In this document: positions 8,862-18,060 of the stretch, piece after piece | Layout of the letters: every line of letters begins with the position of its first letter | Numbering within the stretch: the stretch's first letter is position 1 | NCBI GenBank assembly: GCA_947387575.1 | Contig: CANDOC010000003.1 | Coordinates: 248,001 to 312,000, forward strand | Direction of reading: 5' to 3' | DNA: 64,000 nt | Source: Spongorhabdus nitratireducens | GTDB taxonomy: Bacteria > Pseudomonadota > Gammaproteobacteria > Pseudomonadales > Endozoicomonadaceae | Position numbers and translations under genes: made by a program | The notes under the pieces: generated by a model | What the model saw: only the letters and a program-made list of their open reading frames with translations | The model's database searches: none | What the model was told of the DNA's origin: nothing

Positions 8862-10846
8862 GGCATATTACTCTGCCAGCCAGATGTATCAAGCTCTTGG
8901 TCATCATCAAAATCTTCGACCGTAACTGTGGATTCTGGCTGTTCTTTTACATTTTGTCGGGGTTTTGGAGCTGGAAGGCCTTCAGATAAACTTGAGTTCG
9001 CATCCTGACCAAGGTCACAATATTTTGCAGCTGCCGAACTGGCACTGATGGCAGTTTTGTTGGGCGTTTCAACCCAGGAATCGATCTCTTCCTGAATTCT
9101 TCTCTGGATCTCTAGCCTTGCCCTGACTACATCCTCATGCTTGTAGTCTTTACCGATAACTTCTTTTGCGTATCGAATATGCACGTCATGCTGATTCTCT
9201 CGGAGGCCTGATGCGTAATCCTGATCAACAGCAAGAACCTTTATGTACTCTCGATCAAGCTCGTTAAAAACATAAATAAAACCAAGATTGTCTGGATCAA
9301 CCTTATACCTAGTGATTTTACTTCCAACCTTTGACCTGTAGCGGGCTAGGTCTTCAGATTCATATCTGAGCTTTTTATAATAAATGCCTCCTTTTCTCAG
9401 CTTGCTCTCTTCTGTACGCCCGAGAATAATATTAAGACGGTCAGGTTCAATCATTTTGGGAGGGTAATCTTCGACAGACTTCAACCAATATAGGTCAGGG
9501 ATGATTTCTTCCTGTGTCGTAGGTGATACCTGGTATTCATCAATCAGCCATTTGTAAAATATCTCAACAAAGGCATCAAACTTGATGACAGCGTTTTTCT
9601 TGGGATCATAATCTTCTCGTGTTGCTATTGAAGAGAATGTCTTACCCTGTAACTGGGAGAGTAGTTCTGTGTTTATGGTTCCAAACTTTCGTTCAATTTT
9701 TCCTTTTAGCCAAGGGTGTTGTACAGGGTTAAACGCATATTGAATATTCAGTTCTGCTAAAACAATCTCTAAATCCTTGCACCAAAACTCTTTACCGTTA
9801 TCGAAAACGAATAGCTCCGGACAGCCATAACAAGCCCAATCATTTTCAATGAATGGATACTTTTCCTTAATATAGGTTTTTTCTTCAAGAATATTTCTTA
9901 TCAGTTTGATGAGAACAATAAAGTCAGGATCTCGAAATGAGATGTATGCACCTACGATAGATCTTGAGTATTCATCAACTGCTAGCGTGAGCCATGGACG
10001 CCCCAAGGGTATAGAAGTTTCTTTATCGATCACGAATAAATCAAGTCTGGTGTGATCCACTGCTACACGTTCCATGACCCGCTCAGTTTTTACACCAGAA
10101 CCTACTTCATCGTACTCGATACCTGCTTTACGCTTACCGTGGCGACTTGCCGCCTTTTCATATGGAGTTAATTTTGCAACCCTGTTAAGAAAACCTCTAT
10201 AGCTTGGAACAGTTAGCTTGTCGTCAACATGTCGAAGAGTATTGGCTTCCAATATGTACTCTTCCAGGCGGTCATAAGCATCTTTTTTAGTTGGCCTCAA
10301 TTCACTTTGATAGTACTCGAGAGCCTTTCGGACACACTCTTCAACTTCTGCTTTCAAACGGCTTTTTCTGTTACCTTTTTTAAAAGTTTCTGAATAAAGC
10401 CCGCGAATGGAAAAACCAGCCTGAACGTATTTCTTGTGCCATCTGCAAATTGTTATCCAGCTTGGAGGCTTACGGTCATCAATCTCTTTAGCAATCACCG
10501 GTACAAGATCTTCGATGTACTGCGGAGACCAATACTCAACCCCTCGGTCTATAAGGCCCGTTATGTATTTATAACGCCTTAAAGCCTCGTCTCTGGATTC
10601 TTCAGGGAACATCATCAAATCTTGAGCCAGCTTTTGTTCCTCATCCCCTGATGAACTAATGAATTCTAGCCTTCCTTTCCTCAAGGCTACCTGAAGCTCA
10701 TCCTGAGTAAGCTGTATAACCCTGTCCTCAACAAGCAGACTATGTAAATGAAAGCTACCTGCATTTTTTGACGCAATCACATACTCATGTTTACTGCCAT
10801 CTAGTGATTCCAGTCGAATTTTTGTTCCTTCAACCAGCCTACTCAT
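8858..10846 (-). CDS. tnsB: TnsB-like DDE transposase
   Basis: The protein has 662 residues. An N-terminal DNA-binding region (about 70-240) is followed by a retroviral-integrase-type catalytic core with Asp264 (VAVDHTRLD), Asp349 (LFVFDNGKEF) and Glu385 (KGKIERKFG). The 35-residue gap between the last two is the classical D-35-E spacing. A Mu-transposase C-terminal beta-barrel-like region and a charged tail, likely to contact TnsC, complete it. TnsB cuts the 3' ends and joins them to the target. It would bind the four repeated motifs at 11526-11607. It overlaps both tnsA and tnsC by four bases. Confidence 0.93.
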   Translation of the reverse strand: MSRLVEGTKIRLESLDGSKHEYVIASKNAGSFHLHSLLVEDRVIQLTQDELQVALRKGRLEFISSSGDEEQKLAQDLMMFPEESRDEALRRYKYITGLIDRGVEYWSPQYIEDLVPVIAKEIDDRKPPSWITICRWHKKYVQAGFSIRGLYSETFKKGNRKSRLKAEVEECVRKALEYYQSELRPTKKDAYDRLEEYILEANTLRHVDDKLTVPSYRGFLNRVAKLTPYEKAASRHGKRKAGIEYDEVGSGVKTERVMERVAVDHTRLDLFVIDKETSIPLGRPWLTLAVDEYSRSIVGAYISFRDPDFIVLIKLIRNILEEKTYIKEKYPFIENDWACYGCPELFVFDNGKEFWCKDLEIVLAELNIQYAFNPVQHPWLKGKIERKFGTINTELLSQLQGKTFSSIATREDYDPKKNAVIKFDAFVEIFYKWLIDEYQVSPTTQEEIIPDLYWLKSVEDYPPKMIEPDRLNIILGRTEESKLRKGGIYYKKLRYESEDLARYRSKVGSKITRYKVDPDNLGFIYVFNELDREYIKVLAVDQDYASGLRENQHDVHIRYAKEVIGKDYKHEDVVRARLEIQRRIQEEIDSWVETPNKTAISASSAAAKYCDLGQDANSSLSEGLPAPKPRQNVKEQPESTVTVEDFDDDQELDTSGWQSNMP

Positions 10847-11472
10847 AGTCGTTTTCTCAAAACAGACTGACTACTCAGAGCATGCATAGCGAGTCCCTGA
10901 ACAGGTTTCAATTCTCCTCGGGCGACAAGGTCATAAATTAACGGGTATCCCTCTTTCTTTTCTAAGCAGAGATAGGCGCATAGACTTTCGATAGAGATTT
11001 CTACAACGTTTTCTATACAATCGAGAATTTTAAAATGCTTGATGGTTAACGGACCCTCTGTTCTGTACTTGTACAGCAGTTTGAGGTTTCTGAGTAATGG
11101 TTCTTTTTTGATTTCTGACTCGGTCATCAGGGCAAGACTTAACCCTTGAGCAACAGCTCCTTCTTTTTGACACTTAAATACCTCTTTAAATACTTGACTT
11201 TCTGACTCTTCATCAGATTTTATCTCGAGAAGCTCTTTTCCGGTGTCATGATGTTCCAGATCGAAATCGGATGTATAGAATCCATTTCTTCGAAATTCTA
11301 TATAATTATAACCCTGAGGCTGGGCTTCAAAAGATATGATAGAGTCTCGAAATTCGAGATGGTAGCATGCTCCGAATTCGTTTCCTGACTCTACTCTGAA
11401 GTAGTTATCTGACTTGATGCTATGGAAGCCATAGATACGCTTCGTTGCGGATTTTGTGATTTTACGCCTCAT
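10843..11472 (-). CDS. tnsA: TnsA-like endonuclease
   Basis: The protein has 209 residues, against 273 for Tn7 TnsA. The restriction-enzyme-type fold is shown by an acidic residue in GNEFGACYHLE (Glu32 or Glu40), Asp69 in YTSDFD, and Glu83 with Lys85 in LLEIKS, a PD-(D/E)XK site. The C-terminal half matches the winged-helix TnsC-binding part in position. TnsA cuts the 5' ends, so with TnsB the element should move by cut-and-paste. It is the first gene of the operon, next to the right end. Its ribosome-binding site GGAG is 9 nt upstream of ATG 11472 and is buried in the stem of an mRNA hairpin. Confidence 0.88.
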   Translation of the reverse strand: MRRKITKSATKRIYGFHSIKSDNYFRVESGNEFGACYHLEFRDSIISFEAQPQGYNYIEFRRNGFYTSDFDLEHHDTGKELLEIKSDEESESQVFKEVFKCQKEGAVAQGLSLALMTESEIKKEPLLRNLKLLYKYRTEGPLTIKHFKILDCIENVVEISIESLCAYLCLEKKEGYPLIYDLVARGELKPVQGLAMHALSSQSVLRKRL

Positions 11473-11521
11473 AAAACACGACTCCGATCAACCTGTTTAA
11501 GAGATTAGATCAGAGTCGTGT
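11472..11521 (-). promoter_or_regulatory. Hairpin sequestering the tnsA ribosome-binding site
   Basis: On the minus strand, ACACGACTCTGATC (from 11521) can pair over 14 positions, one a G-U wobble, with GATCGGAGTCGTGT that ends 4 nt before the tnsA start codon. The loop is 18 nt. The GGAG ribosome-binding sequence lies inside the stem. A transcript entering from amtB would carry both arms and form the hairpin, lowering tnsA translation. IS10 and IS50 use this strategy against read-through expression. At DNA level it is also a dyad that a repressor could bind. Confidence 0.7.
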
Positions 11522-11525
11522 AATA

Positions 11526-11613
11526 TCAAGTTATGGTTCTTTTCTATTTTCAGTTTATGCTTCAATTATTATCAGCATATGATTCAAATTTTCACTTTAT
11601 GCTTCAAACGACA
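11526..11613. repeat. Tn7-like right end with four TnsB-type binding motifs
   Basis: Four same-orientation copies of a motif close to TCAGTTTATGCTTCAA begin at 11526 (partial, TCAAGTTATGGTTC), 11550, 11572 (TCAGCATATGATTCAA) and 11592 (TCACTTTATGCTTCAA). The start-to-start spacing is 24, 22 and 20 bp, about two helical turns. The last copy is followed by ACGACA, so read from the outside the end begins TGTCGTTTGAAGCATAAAG. Tn7 right ends also carry four closely packed TnsB sites and terminal TGT/ACA. Host sequence next to amtB begins at about 11614. Confidence 0.75.
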
Positions 11614-11654
11614 AAGTATCAGGTGGCTGCTGATATAGAGTCGCACCGAAAACG

Positions 11655-12902
11655 TTACTTAGTCGTAAACTCAGGGTAGGCTTCCATGCCACACTCTGTC
11701 CTGTCCGCTCCTTCGTACTCTTCTTCCTGAGAAATCCGCAACCCCATAATCGCCTTGATACCGCTCCAGACAATCAGGCTTGCTACGAATACCCAGCCAA
11801 AAATCGTAATGATACCCAGCAGCTGTGAACTCGGATTCGCTTCACTGTTGGTCAGAGGTACTGCCAGCAAACCCCAGATTCCGACAATACCGTGTACCGA
11901 AATGGCACCTACCGGGTCATCAATTCTCAGCTTGTCCAGGCCCAGAATTGCAAATACGACAATGGAACCACCCACTGCACCAATCAGAGTTGCAGTTAGT
12001 GCAGAAGGTGTCAGTGGCTCAGCAGTGATCGCTACCAGTCCGGCAAGAGCACCGTTCAGCGCCATGGTGAGATCGGCTTTGCCAAACAGCAGTCGTGCAA
12101 CAATCAGCGCTGCAATAACGCCGCCTGCAGCACCGGCATTGGTGTTGGTAAAGATCTGGGCAACGGCATTGGCATTTTCAACACTGGAAATCTGTAACTG
12201 TGAGCCACCGTTAAAACCAAACCAGCCGAGCCACAGGATAAAGGTACCCAGTGTCGCCAGAGGCAGGTTGGCACCGGGAATCGCATTCACCTCACCGTTC
12301 TTGCCATATTTACCTTTGCGGGCACCCAGCAGCAGAACACCCGCCAGAGCCGCAGCCGCACCTGCAAGGTGAACAACACCTGAACCGGCAAAGTCCTGGA
12401 ACCCTGCAGCATCAAGGAAACCACCGCCCCATTTCCAGAAGCCCTGAACCGGATAGATAAAGCCGGCCATAAAGACAGCAAAGACCAGGAAGGCCCAGAG
12501 TTTCATTCGTTCCGCCACCGCGCCGGAAACAATCGACATGGCGGTCGCTACGAACACAACCTGGAAGAAGAAATCTGAACGCATGGAGTAGTACGGTGCA
12601 TCATCACCACCCGCAACAACGCTTTCAACGGTATTTTCAGTGCCTATCAATGTTCCCAGTACAGGCAGTATTCCGCCTTCATTTGCACCGGGATACATGA
12701 TGGCGTAGCCACAGAGCAGGTACATGGTACAGGCCACGGCAAACAGGGCGATATTCTTGGTCAGAATTTCCACTGTATTCTTGGACCGGACCAGACCGGC
12801 TTCCAGCATGGCAAAGCCAGCTGCCATCCACATTACCAGTGCACCGGACATCAGGAAGTAAAAGGTATCCAGTGCGTACGAGAGTTGCGTTACGCTTTCC
12901 AC
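11655..12902 (-). CDS. amtB: Ammonium transporter AmtB
   Basis: The protein has 415 residues, mostly hydrophobic, with about eleven membrane segments. It carries the Amt signature region AAGFAMLEAGLVRSKN near the N-terminus and the two pore histidines in GVVHLAGAA and AISVHGIVG. It conducts ammonium as a trimer and is closed by binding of deuridylylated GlnK, encoded just upstream (70 bp gap, same strand), so the pair is a glnK-amtB operon. The stop codon lies only 41 bp from the Tn7-like right end. No convincing terminator remains in between, so transcription may enter the transposon. Confidence 0.95.
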   Translation of the reverse strand: MESVTQLSYALDTFYFLMSGALVMWMAAGFAMLEAGLVRSKNTVEILTKNIALFAVACTMYLLCGYAIMYPGANEGGILPVLGTLIGTENTVESVVAGGDDAPYYSMRSDFFFQVVFVATAMSIVSGAVAERMKLWAFLVFAVFMAGFIYPVQGFWKWGGGFLDAAGFQDFAGSGVVHLAGAAAALAGVLLLGARKGKYGKNGEVNAIPGANLPLATLGTFILWLGWFGFNGGSQLQISSVENANAVAQIFTNTNAGAAGGVIAALIVARLLFGKADLTMALNGALAGLVAITAEPLTPSALTATLIGAVGGSIVVFAILGLDKLRIDDPVGAISVHGIVGIWGLLAVPLTNSEANPSSQLLGIITIFGWVFVASLIVWSGIKAIMGLRISQEEEYEGADRTECGMEAYPEFTTK

Positions 12903-12971
12903 TTTATTCAGTCCCCACTTCAGGTTGGAATTGTTATTAACGGGTTCTGTTCAATGAGTGCTGCCCGCTAA

Positions 12972-13394
<423 letters not shown>

Positions 13395-13561
13395 TCAGAA
13401 TACTTGCTTGTGCGCTTTATCCTGTTCTATTCACTTACTGTGCCAGAACAGGAAAAACCTTATATTTCAAAAACATGGGAATTAAAAGTAGTCTCAGCGC
13501 AGACGTTTCACAGATTTAAAAGGTAGTACCCCGCACCACGGATACACCACCTTAAACGACA

Positions 13562-13580
13562 TCGCACCAAAACAGTGCGA
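13562..13580. promoter_or_regulatory. Candidate NtrC enhancer site upstream of glnK
   Basis: CGCACCAAAACAGTGCG has the GCAC-N7-GTGC arrangement of NtrC sites. A weaker half-site (GCACCACGG) begins at 13533, about three helical turns away. It lies roughly 180 bp upstream of the sigma54-like promoter, a usual enhancer distance. Confidence 0.5.
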
Positions 13581-13648
13581 AAGAAATCTAGCCAAGGACT
13601 GGAGCCATCGGGCTATAATCGCCAGCAACCAACACAAGCAGGATCATC

Positions 13649-13927
13649 ATGATCAACAAAGCCGCTTTCATCGAACAGCTGACAACCAATGCAACCCGAC
13701 TGTTAAGCGGGGAAAAGAGTCAGCTACACAAGGAATTCGAACATAACTTTCGCGCCCTGCTGCAATCGACTCTTGGAAAGCTGGAACTGGTAAACCGCGA
13801 AGAGTTTGATGCTCAAGTAGCCGTACTGCGCCGCACCCGTGAACGGATGGAACAACTGGAAGAAACAGTTACACGGTTGGAACAAAAACTGGAAAAAACT
13901 CCGACCGAGTCCACTGAAGAGAAATGA
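13649..13927 (+). CDS. ubiK: Ubiquinone biosynthesis accessory factor UbiK (YqiC/BMFP family)
   Basis: The protein has 92 residues: an amphipathic N-terminal half (AAFIEQLTTNATRLLSGE) and a C-terminal heptad-rich coiled coil from about residue 55 (REEFDAQVAVLRRTRERMEQ). This is the BMFP layout of UbiK, a trimeric membrane-associated factor that assists the soluble Ubi complex in aerobic ubiquinone synthesis with UbiJ. It is transcribed divergently from glnK and closed by a strong terminator. AGCAGG a few bases before the ATG is a modest ribosome-binding site. Confidence 0.9.
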   Translation: MINKAAFIEQLTTNATRLLSGEKSQLHKEFEHNFRALLQSTLGKLELVNREEFDAQVAVLRRTRERMEQLEETVTRLEQKLEKTPTESTEEK

Positions 13928-13934
13928 CATAAAA

Positions 13935-13966
13935 AAAGCCGCCTGTGAATGATCAGGCGGCTTTCT
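13935..13966. terminator. Bidirectional terminator between ubiK and the M18 aminopeptidase gene
   Basis: AAAGCCGCCTG (13935-13945) pairs with CAGGCGGCTTT (13954-13964), with an A-run on one side and a T-rich stretch on the other. It can serve the convergent transcripts from both sides. Confidence 0.9.
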
Positions 13967-13996
13967 TCTATCGGCTAACTCAACAAATCAGCTGCT

Positions 13997-15415
13997 TCAG
14001 GCGTAAAACGCCTTATAAGCACGATAGATCTCATGCACGTCAAACTTGGAAGCAATTTCCATGGGTGAGTGCATGGACAACAGTGCAGCACCCGCATCAA
14101 TAGTACGGATGCCGTAGTGCGCCAGGAACATGGCAACAGTACCGCCGCCACCTTCATCAACTTCACCCAGCATACCGGTCTGCCATTTCACATCGTGCTT
14201 GTCGAACAGGGTACGCAGTTCGCTCACAAATTCTGCATCAGCATCACTGCTGCCAGCCTTGCCACGGGCACCGGTATATTTGGTCAGAACAAGGCCATAG
14301 CCCAGCTTTGATGCATTCTGGGAGTCGTGTACCTGCTTGAACAGCGGGTTCACACCGGCATTCACATCAGAAGACAGTGCCTTGGAGTTCCAGAAGCAGC
14401 GACGTACTGCATGGAAGTCATTCTTGCTGGACGGAATACGGGAAGCCAGTTCCTGCATAAAGTGCTCAATATAGCGAGACTGCAGACCGGTGGAACCGGT
14501 GGAACCGATCTCTTCCTTGTCAACCAGGAAGCAGATTGCAGTGTGCTCCGGAGTGTGATCCATATCCAGAATGGACTGAACAGAGGTCCATGCGCAGATA
14601 CGGTCATCATGGCCGTAGGCACCAATCAGGCCACGGTCGAAGCCGATATCACGAGCCTTGGCAGCCGGAACCAGTTCGAATTCCGCAGAGATAAAGTCCT
14701 CTTCGGTCATATCGTACTTTTCGTTCAGCTTCTGCAACGCGTTGTACTTGACGGAATCCTTGATATCTTCGTCAGTGATTTCGCATGGAATAGAACCCAC
14801 CAGTACATGCATTTCACTGCCTTTCAGGACTTCACTGGCTTTGCGCTCACGCTGCACCTTGGCATCCAGGTGAGGCAGCAGGTCAGGAATAACGAAGACC
14901 GGATCGTTTTCATCTTCACCGATAGTGATGTTGACCTTGACGCCACTCTTCAGCATTACAACGCCGTGCAGCGCCAGCGGGCGGGAGGCCCACTGATACT
15001 TTTTCACACCACCGTAATAGTGAGTCTTGAACAGGGCGAATTCTGAGTCTTCGTAAAGCGGCTTCTGCTTAAGGTCGAGACGCGGGGAGTCAACGTGGGA
15101 AACAACAAAGTTGGCACCTTCAGCCAGATCCTTGCTGCCAATAACCGCCAACACCAGGTTCTTGTCACGCAAGTTGAAGAAAACCTTGTCGCCCGGCTTC
15201 AGCTCATCTTTGGACATGGCATCAACAAAGCCGCGCTTTTCTGCCTGCTTCTGGGAAGCAATAACAAACTCGCGCTCGGTTTTGGCTTCATTCAGGAACG
15301 CTTTGTAAGGTTCACAGAAATCAATAATTTGCTGGCGTTCTTCACTCTTCAGCTGTTTCCAGCCGCTTTCCTGTTTGTACAGCATTTGAAAATTTCCCGG
15401 AGCAAAGCGAGCCAC
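13997..15415 (-). CDS. M18-family aminopeptidase
   Basis: The protein has 472 residues, the length of bacterial M18 aminopeptidase 1. The di-metal site is visible as His in VVSHVDSPRLD, the bridging Asp in GHDDRICAW, Glu residues in DKEEIGSTG, and a C-terminal His (FLAHYG or SMHSPMEIASK). It removes N-terminal amino acids from peptides in the cytoplasm, usually as a large tetrahedral oligomer. It stands alone as a transcription unit, convergent with ubiK. Confidence 0.9.
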   Translation of the reverse strand: MARFAPGNFQMLYKQESGWKQLKSEERQQIIDFCEPYKAFLNEAKTEREFVIASQKQAEKRGFVDAMSKDELKPGDKVFFNLRDKNLVLAVIGSKDLAEGANFVVSHVDSPRLDLKQKPLYEDSEFALFKTHYYGGVKKYQWASRPLALHGVVMLKSGVKVNITIGEDENDPVFVIPDLLPHLDAKVQRERKASEVLKGSEMHVLVGSIPCEITDEDIKDSVKYNALQKLNEKYDMTEEDFISAEFELVPAAKARDIGFDRGLIGAYGHDDRICAWTSVQSILDMDHTPEHTAICFLVDKEEIGSTGSTGLQSRYIEHFMQELASRIPSSKNDFHAVRRCFWNSKALSSDVNAGVNPLFKQVHDSQNASKLGYGLVLTKYTGARGKAGSSDADAEFVSELRTLFDKHDVKWQTGMLGEVDEGGGGTVAMFLAHYGIRTIDAGAALLSMHSPMEIASKFDVHEIYRAYKAFYA

Positions 15416-16014
15416 TATCTGTTTTTAAACAGTAACAGCAGACTTTGATCACTTGCATTTTTACAACACGCGGCAAAAGACTATCTGGATACTTATGCCG
15501 CTTCAGAACAGGTCTTGATTCAGAATTCTGGTCAATCAGATTAAAAAGAGGATATTACTGCATTAACAACGGGTTATTGATTCAAGGCAATTATTTTAAG
15601 AACTAGGCATCAATTAATTTACTACTTATACATGCAAAAACAGTAATTACCACTACACAATCTAATTAGAAACGTATCCAACAAATGATTTGTTCTGTAT
15701 ACAAACGAAATACCTGCTGTAGAATAAAAAACAGAAACAATAACTATTAAATTAAATTCACAAAGTTTTTCCTTAATAAATCATTCAATCGCCAGGCAAC
15801 AGGCTGACAACGTTCATACAACAAACAAAATGCCTGAAATACAAAGCGATTGTAAAAGGACCATAACCGGGCCATAGCCCGTATGGGAAAGTTGTTAAAC
15901 GGCTGCATCGTCGTCTTTACCAGCAACTTTCATTTAAAACTGCCAGGGAATAAGAAATGCTCACCTGCCCGGTGATATCCGTTTCTTGCAAGGCAATAAA
16001 AAGGAGAAAAAGTC
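15416..16014. other. 600-bp AT-rich intergenic region
   Basis: No gene is visible on either strand. It lies between the divergently read aminopeptidase and the small secreted protein, so it should contain both promoters. An AAGGAG ribosome-binding site for the latter is at its right edge. I saw no strong hairpin, repeat or RNA gene in it, although a small RNA cannot be excluded by eye. Confidence 0.4.
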
Positions 16015-16341
16015 GTGATCACTCTCAAGAAGCTCTTTGCTGTAGCCCTATTGTCAGCGGCCTCACTATCAGCTCAGGCTGGCTCACCCACGCTTTATGT
16101 GGACACCTCTGCATTCTCTGATGTTAATGCCCGGGTCTATCAGGACGGCATGCCGGTTGCCGGTGCACGGGTAACAGTTTCATCCAACGGGGGCATGTTC
16201 ATGAAAGAAATGACAACAGACGCCAATGGTCTGGCCCACTTCAATTCAGTGCAGGGCATTGTCGGTGTTACTGTAACGGCCGTGACCGACAGTGGCAGCG
16301 ATATTGAACGGGTCGTGCTGCGCCCGGGACATGAAAAGTAA
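16015..16341 (+). CDS. Small secreted protein with an Ig-like/carboxypeptidase-regulatory-like fold
   Basis: The protein has 108 residues and starts at GTG 16015, 8 nt after AAGGAG. A clear signal peptide (basic start, LFAVALLSAASLSAQA) is followed by one small beta domain with the pattern DGMPVAGARVTV ... TTDANGLAHF, typical of CarboxypepD-regulatory or Big-1-like modules. The mature protein, about 85 residues, would be periplasmic or surface-exposed. It precedes an OprD-type porin on the same strand but is separated from it by its own terminator. The function is unknown. Confidence 0.75.
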   Translation: MITLKKLFAVALLSAASLSAQAGSPTLYVDTSAFSDVNARVYQDGMPVAGARVTVSSNGGMFMKEMTTDANGLAHFNSVQGIVGVTVTAVTDSGSDIERVVLRPGHEK

Positions 16342-16376
16342 GAATAAATATGCTGATAAAAGTTTAAAACCAGATT

Positions 16377-16402
16377 AAGGCTGCCAATGGCAGCCTTTTT
16401 TA
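16377..16402 (+). terminator. Terminator after the small secreted protein
   Basis: AAGGCTGCC-AAT-GGCAGCCTT followed by TTTT is a textbook intrinsic terminator. Confidence 0.92.
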
Positions 16403-16546
16403 TTTTTTGCATATATCCCTGAATAAAACAGGATACCAACGTCAAACAATCTTCTGGCGCAGGTTAAAAACCCAGAACGCCTGATACAACCTGAATTCTT
16501 TCCTATCCTTAGTCCGTCATTCTGCCTGATTTGAAGATCTCATATT

Positions 16547-18031
16547 ATGAATCTCCGCTCCCTGATTTTGCCGGGTCTGGCATGTATTACGCTTCCTGCC
16601 CAGTCTGCGTCCCTGACCGGTATTGCAGACGACTCCCGCCCTGGCGATGATTTTTTTGAAGAACAAATGGCCGCTTTTGCAGATGCTCATGATCTGGATG
16701 CGCGTATAAGGCTGGTTGAATTTGAACGCTCCAACAAAAAATATCTGAAGTCACCCAACGCGCCAAAAACCAAAAAACCGAAAGAGGGAGCTGATGCCCT
16801 GGGTGTCCAGATTAATTTCCAGTCGGGTTGGCTTGCAGATACTTTTGGTTTTGACGCATCGGTATTCACCGTCGGAGATCTTCATTCACCCCATAAGAAA
16901 ACCAGAGACTTGCTGATTGAAACAGAAAGTGGTCACAGGACAGGTTTCAGCAAACTGGCTCAGGCCTATGTCAAAGCCAGGATTCCGTCAGAGGATAAAA
17001 ACAAGCCTTTACTGATGTTTAAAGGTGGCCGGGAACGCATCTATACCGGATTGATTGCAGGCTCAGGCTCTCGAGCTATCCCTTCCTCATGGCGTGGTGT
17101 CGATATCAAGGGTAGCTATGAGGGGTTCAGTTATGGTCTGGCCTGGGTTGATCAGATCTCGCTACGTAATTCGTCCAATTTTGAAAAATTGAAATCATTC
17201 AAGAAAAAAGGGTCCAAAGAGGGCACCAATCTGGGTTTCAGTAAAAATGGTACATTCGACAAGCACGATGCTGAAACCATTGATTCTGTCTGGGGTGCTG
17301 AACTTGGCTATGAAATCATGGGGCTCTCCCTGAAATACCGGGATAGCCATGCCAAGGACTTTCTTGACACCTATAACCTTGATGCCAGTTACAAGTTTAC
17401 TGTTACTCCGGAAATTGACCTGACGCTCAACGGCAAATATTACAAGGAAAAAGAAAACGGAAAACTCTGGATTGGCTCCGTCTGGGGTGACCCCGCCTTT
17501 AACAAAAGTGCAGATATCAAACATTTCAACATCGCCGCAGACATCGGAGATTTGATGTTGATGGTTGGCTACACCACAACCACAGCATCTTATAAAGACA
17601 GCACCGGCAATAAACGTCTGGGAACGTATTATTATGATTTTGGTATGAACACCCACGGCGGCTTTGATATACCAACATCCATGCTGATTGGCGACTTCTT
17701 CTACGATAATGAGAAAGCCTGGGTCATGGGTGCAGGATACAACTTTAACAAGCTGATACCCGGACTATCTGTCGAGTTCTACCATACCCGCGGTGATAAT
17801 TTCAAAGATGGCAAACACAGCGAAAAGCTGAAAGAAAACGAAACCGACCTGGATCTCACTTATAAATTCCAGAGTGAGATGCTGGCAGGACTTTCCTTTC
17901 GCTTCCGGTATGGCATGTACCGCCCCAGCGGACGACAGGCTAACGCTGATAATACCGGACTCGGCGGTGACTTCAGTAACGGAAAAAATGAACACCGGAT
18001 ATATCTGGACTACCGGCTGAAAGTTTTTTGA
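16547..18031 (+). CDS. OprD-family outer-membrane porin
   Basis: The protein has 494 residues. A short signal peptide (LILPGLACITLPAQSAS) is followed by an OprD-like N-terminus with FFEEQ, a long lysine-rich loop, KARIP and a KGGRERIYTGLIAGSGSRAI segment like the L3 region of OprD porins. The C-terminus HRIYLDYRLKVF ends in Phe as outer-membrane barrels do. OprD proteins take up amino acids, peptides, aromatic acids or chitooligosaccharides; the substrate here cannot be read. The next gene is a second OprD-type porin in convergent orientation. No good ribosome-binding site precedes ATG 16547, so the start is slightly uncertain. Confidence 0.85.
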   Translation: MNLRSLILPGLACITLPAQSASLTGIADDSRPGDDFFEEQMAAFADAHDLDARIRLVEFERSNKKYLKSPNAPKTKKPKEGADALGVQINFQSGWLADTFGFDASVFTVGDLHSPHKKTRDLLIETESGHRTGFSKLAQAYVKARIPSEDKNKPLLMFKGGRERIYTGLIAGSGSRAIPSSWRGVDIKGSYEGFSYGLAWVDQISLRNSSNFEKLKSFKKKGSKEGTNLGFSKNGTFDKHDAETIDSVWGAELGYEIMGLSLKYRDSHAKDFLDTYNLDASYKFTVTPEIDLTLNGKYYKEKENGKLWIGSVWGDPAFNKSADIKHFNIAADIGDLMLMVGYTTTTASYKDSTGNKRLGTYYYDFGMNTHGGFDIPTSMLIGDFFYDNEKAWVMGAGYNFNKLIPGLSVEFYHTRGDNFKDGKHSEKLKENETDLDLTYKFQSEMLAGLSFRFRYGMYRPSGRQANADNTGLGGDFSNGKNEHRIYLDYRLKVF

Positions 18032-18060
18032 TACTGGAATTCCTGTTTAACCCACGCATT

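Larger units (their letters stand above)
1..11613 (-). mobile_element. Tn7-like transposon, right-hand part (left end outside window)
   Basis: The unit comprises tnsA, tnsB and tnsC transcribed inward from a right end at about 11613, followed by cargo on the far side of tnsC: a SIR2 protein, a decayed IS1-like copy and RavA-ViaA. In Tn7 the tns operon also starts next to the right end and points inward, so cargo lies toward lower coordinates here. The right end carries four regularly spaced copies of a 16-bp motif and finishes in ACA (TGT on the other strand), the terminal trinucleotide of Tn7-type ends. The segment is visibly more AT-rich than the amtB side. No tnsD/tniQ or tnsE homologue is visible in the window. 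The left end and target duplication cannot be seen. Confidence 0.75.

Noticed and set aside
13430-13445. TGGCACAGTAAGTGAA as the glnK sigma54 promoter
   Set aside because: The -24 half is perfect but the -12 half lacks the required GC; the site at 13378-13393 has both invariant dinucleotides at the correct spacing.
14327-15046. 239-codon plus-strand frame inside the M18 aminopeptidase gene
   Set aside because: Antisense shadow of a clear enzyme gene; no start signal and no recognisable domain.
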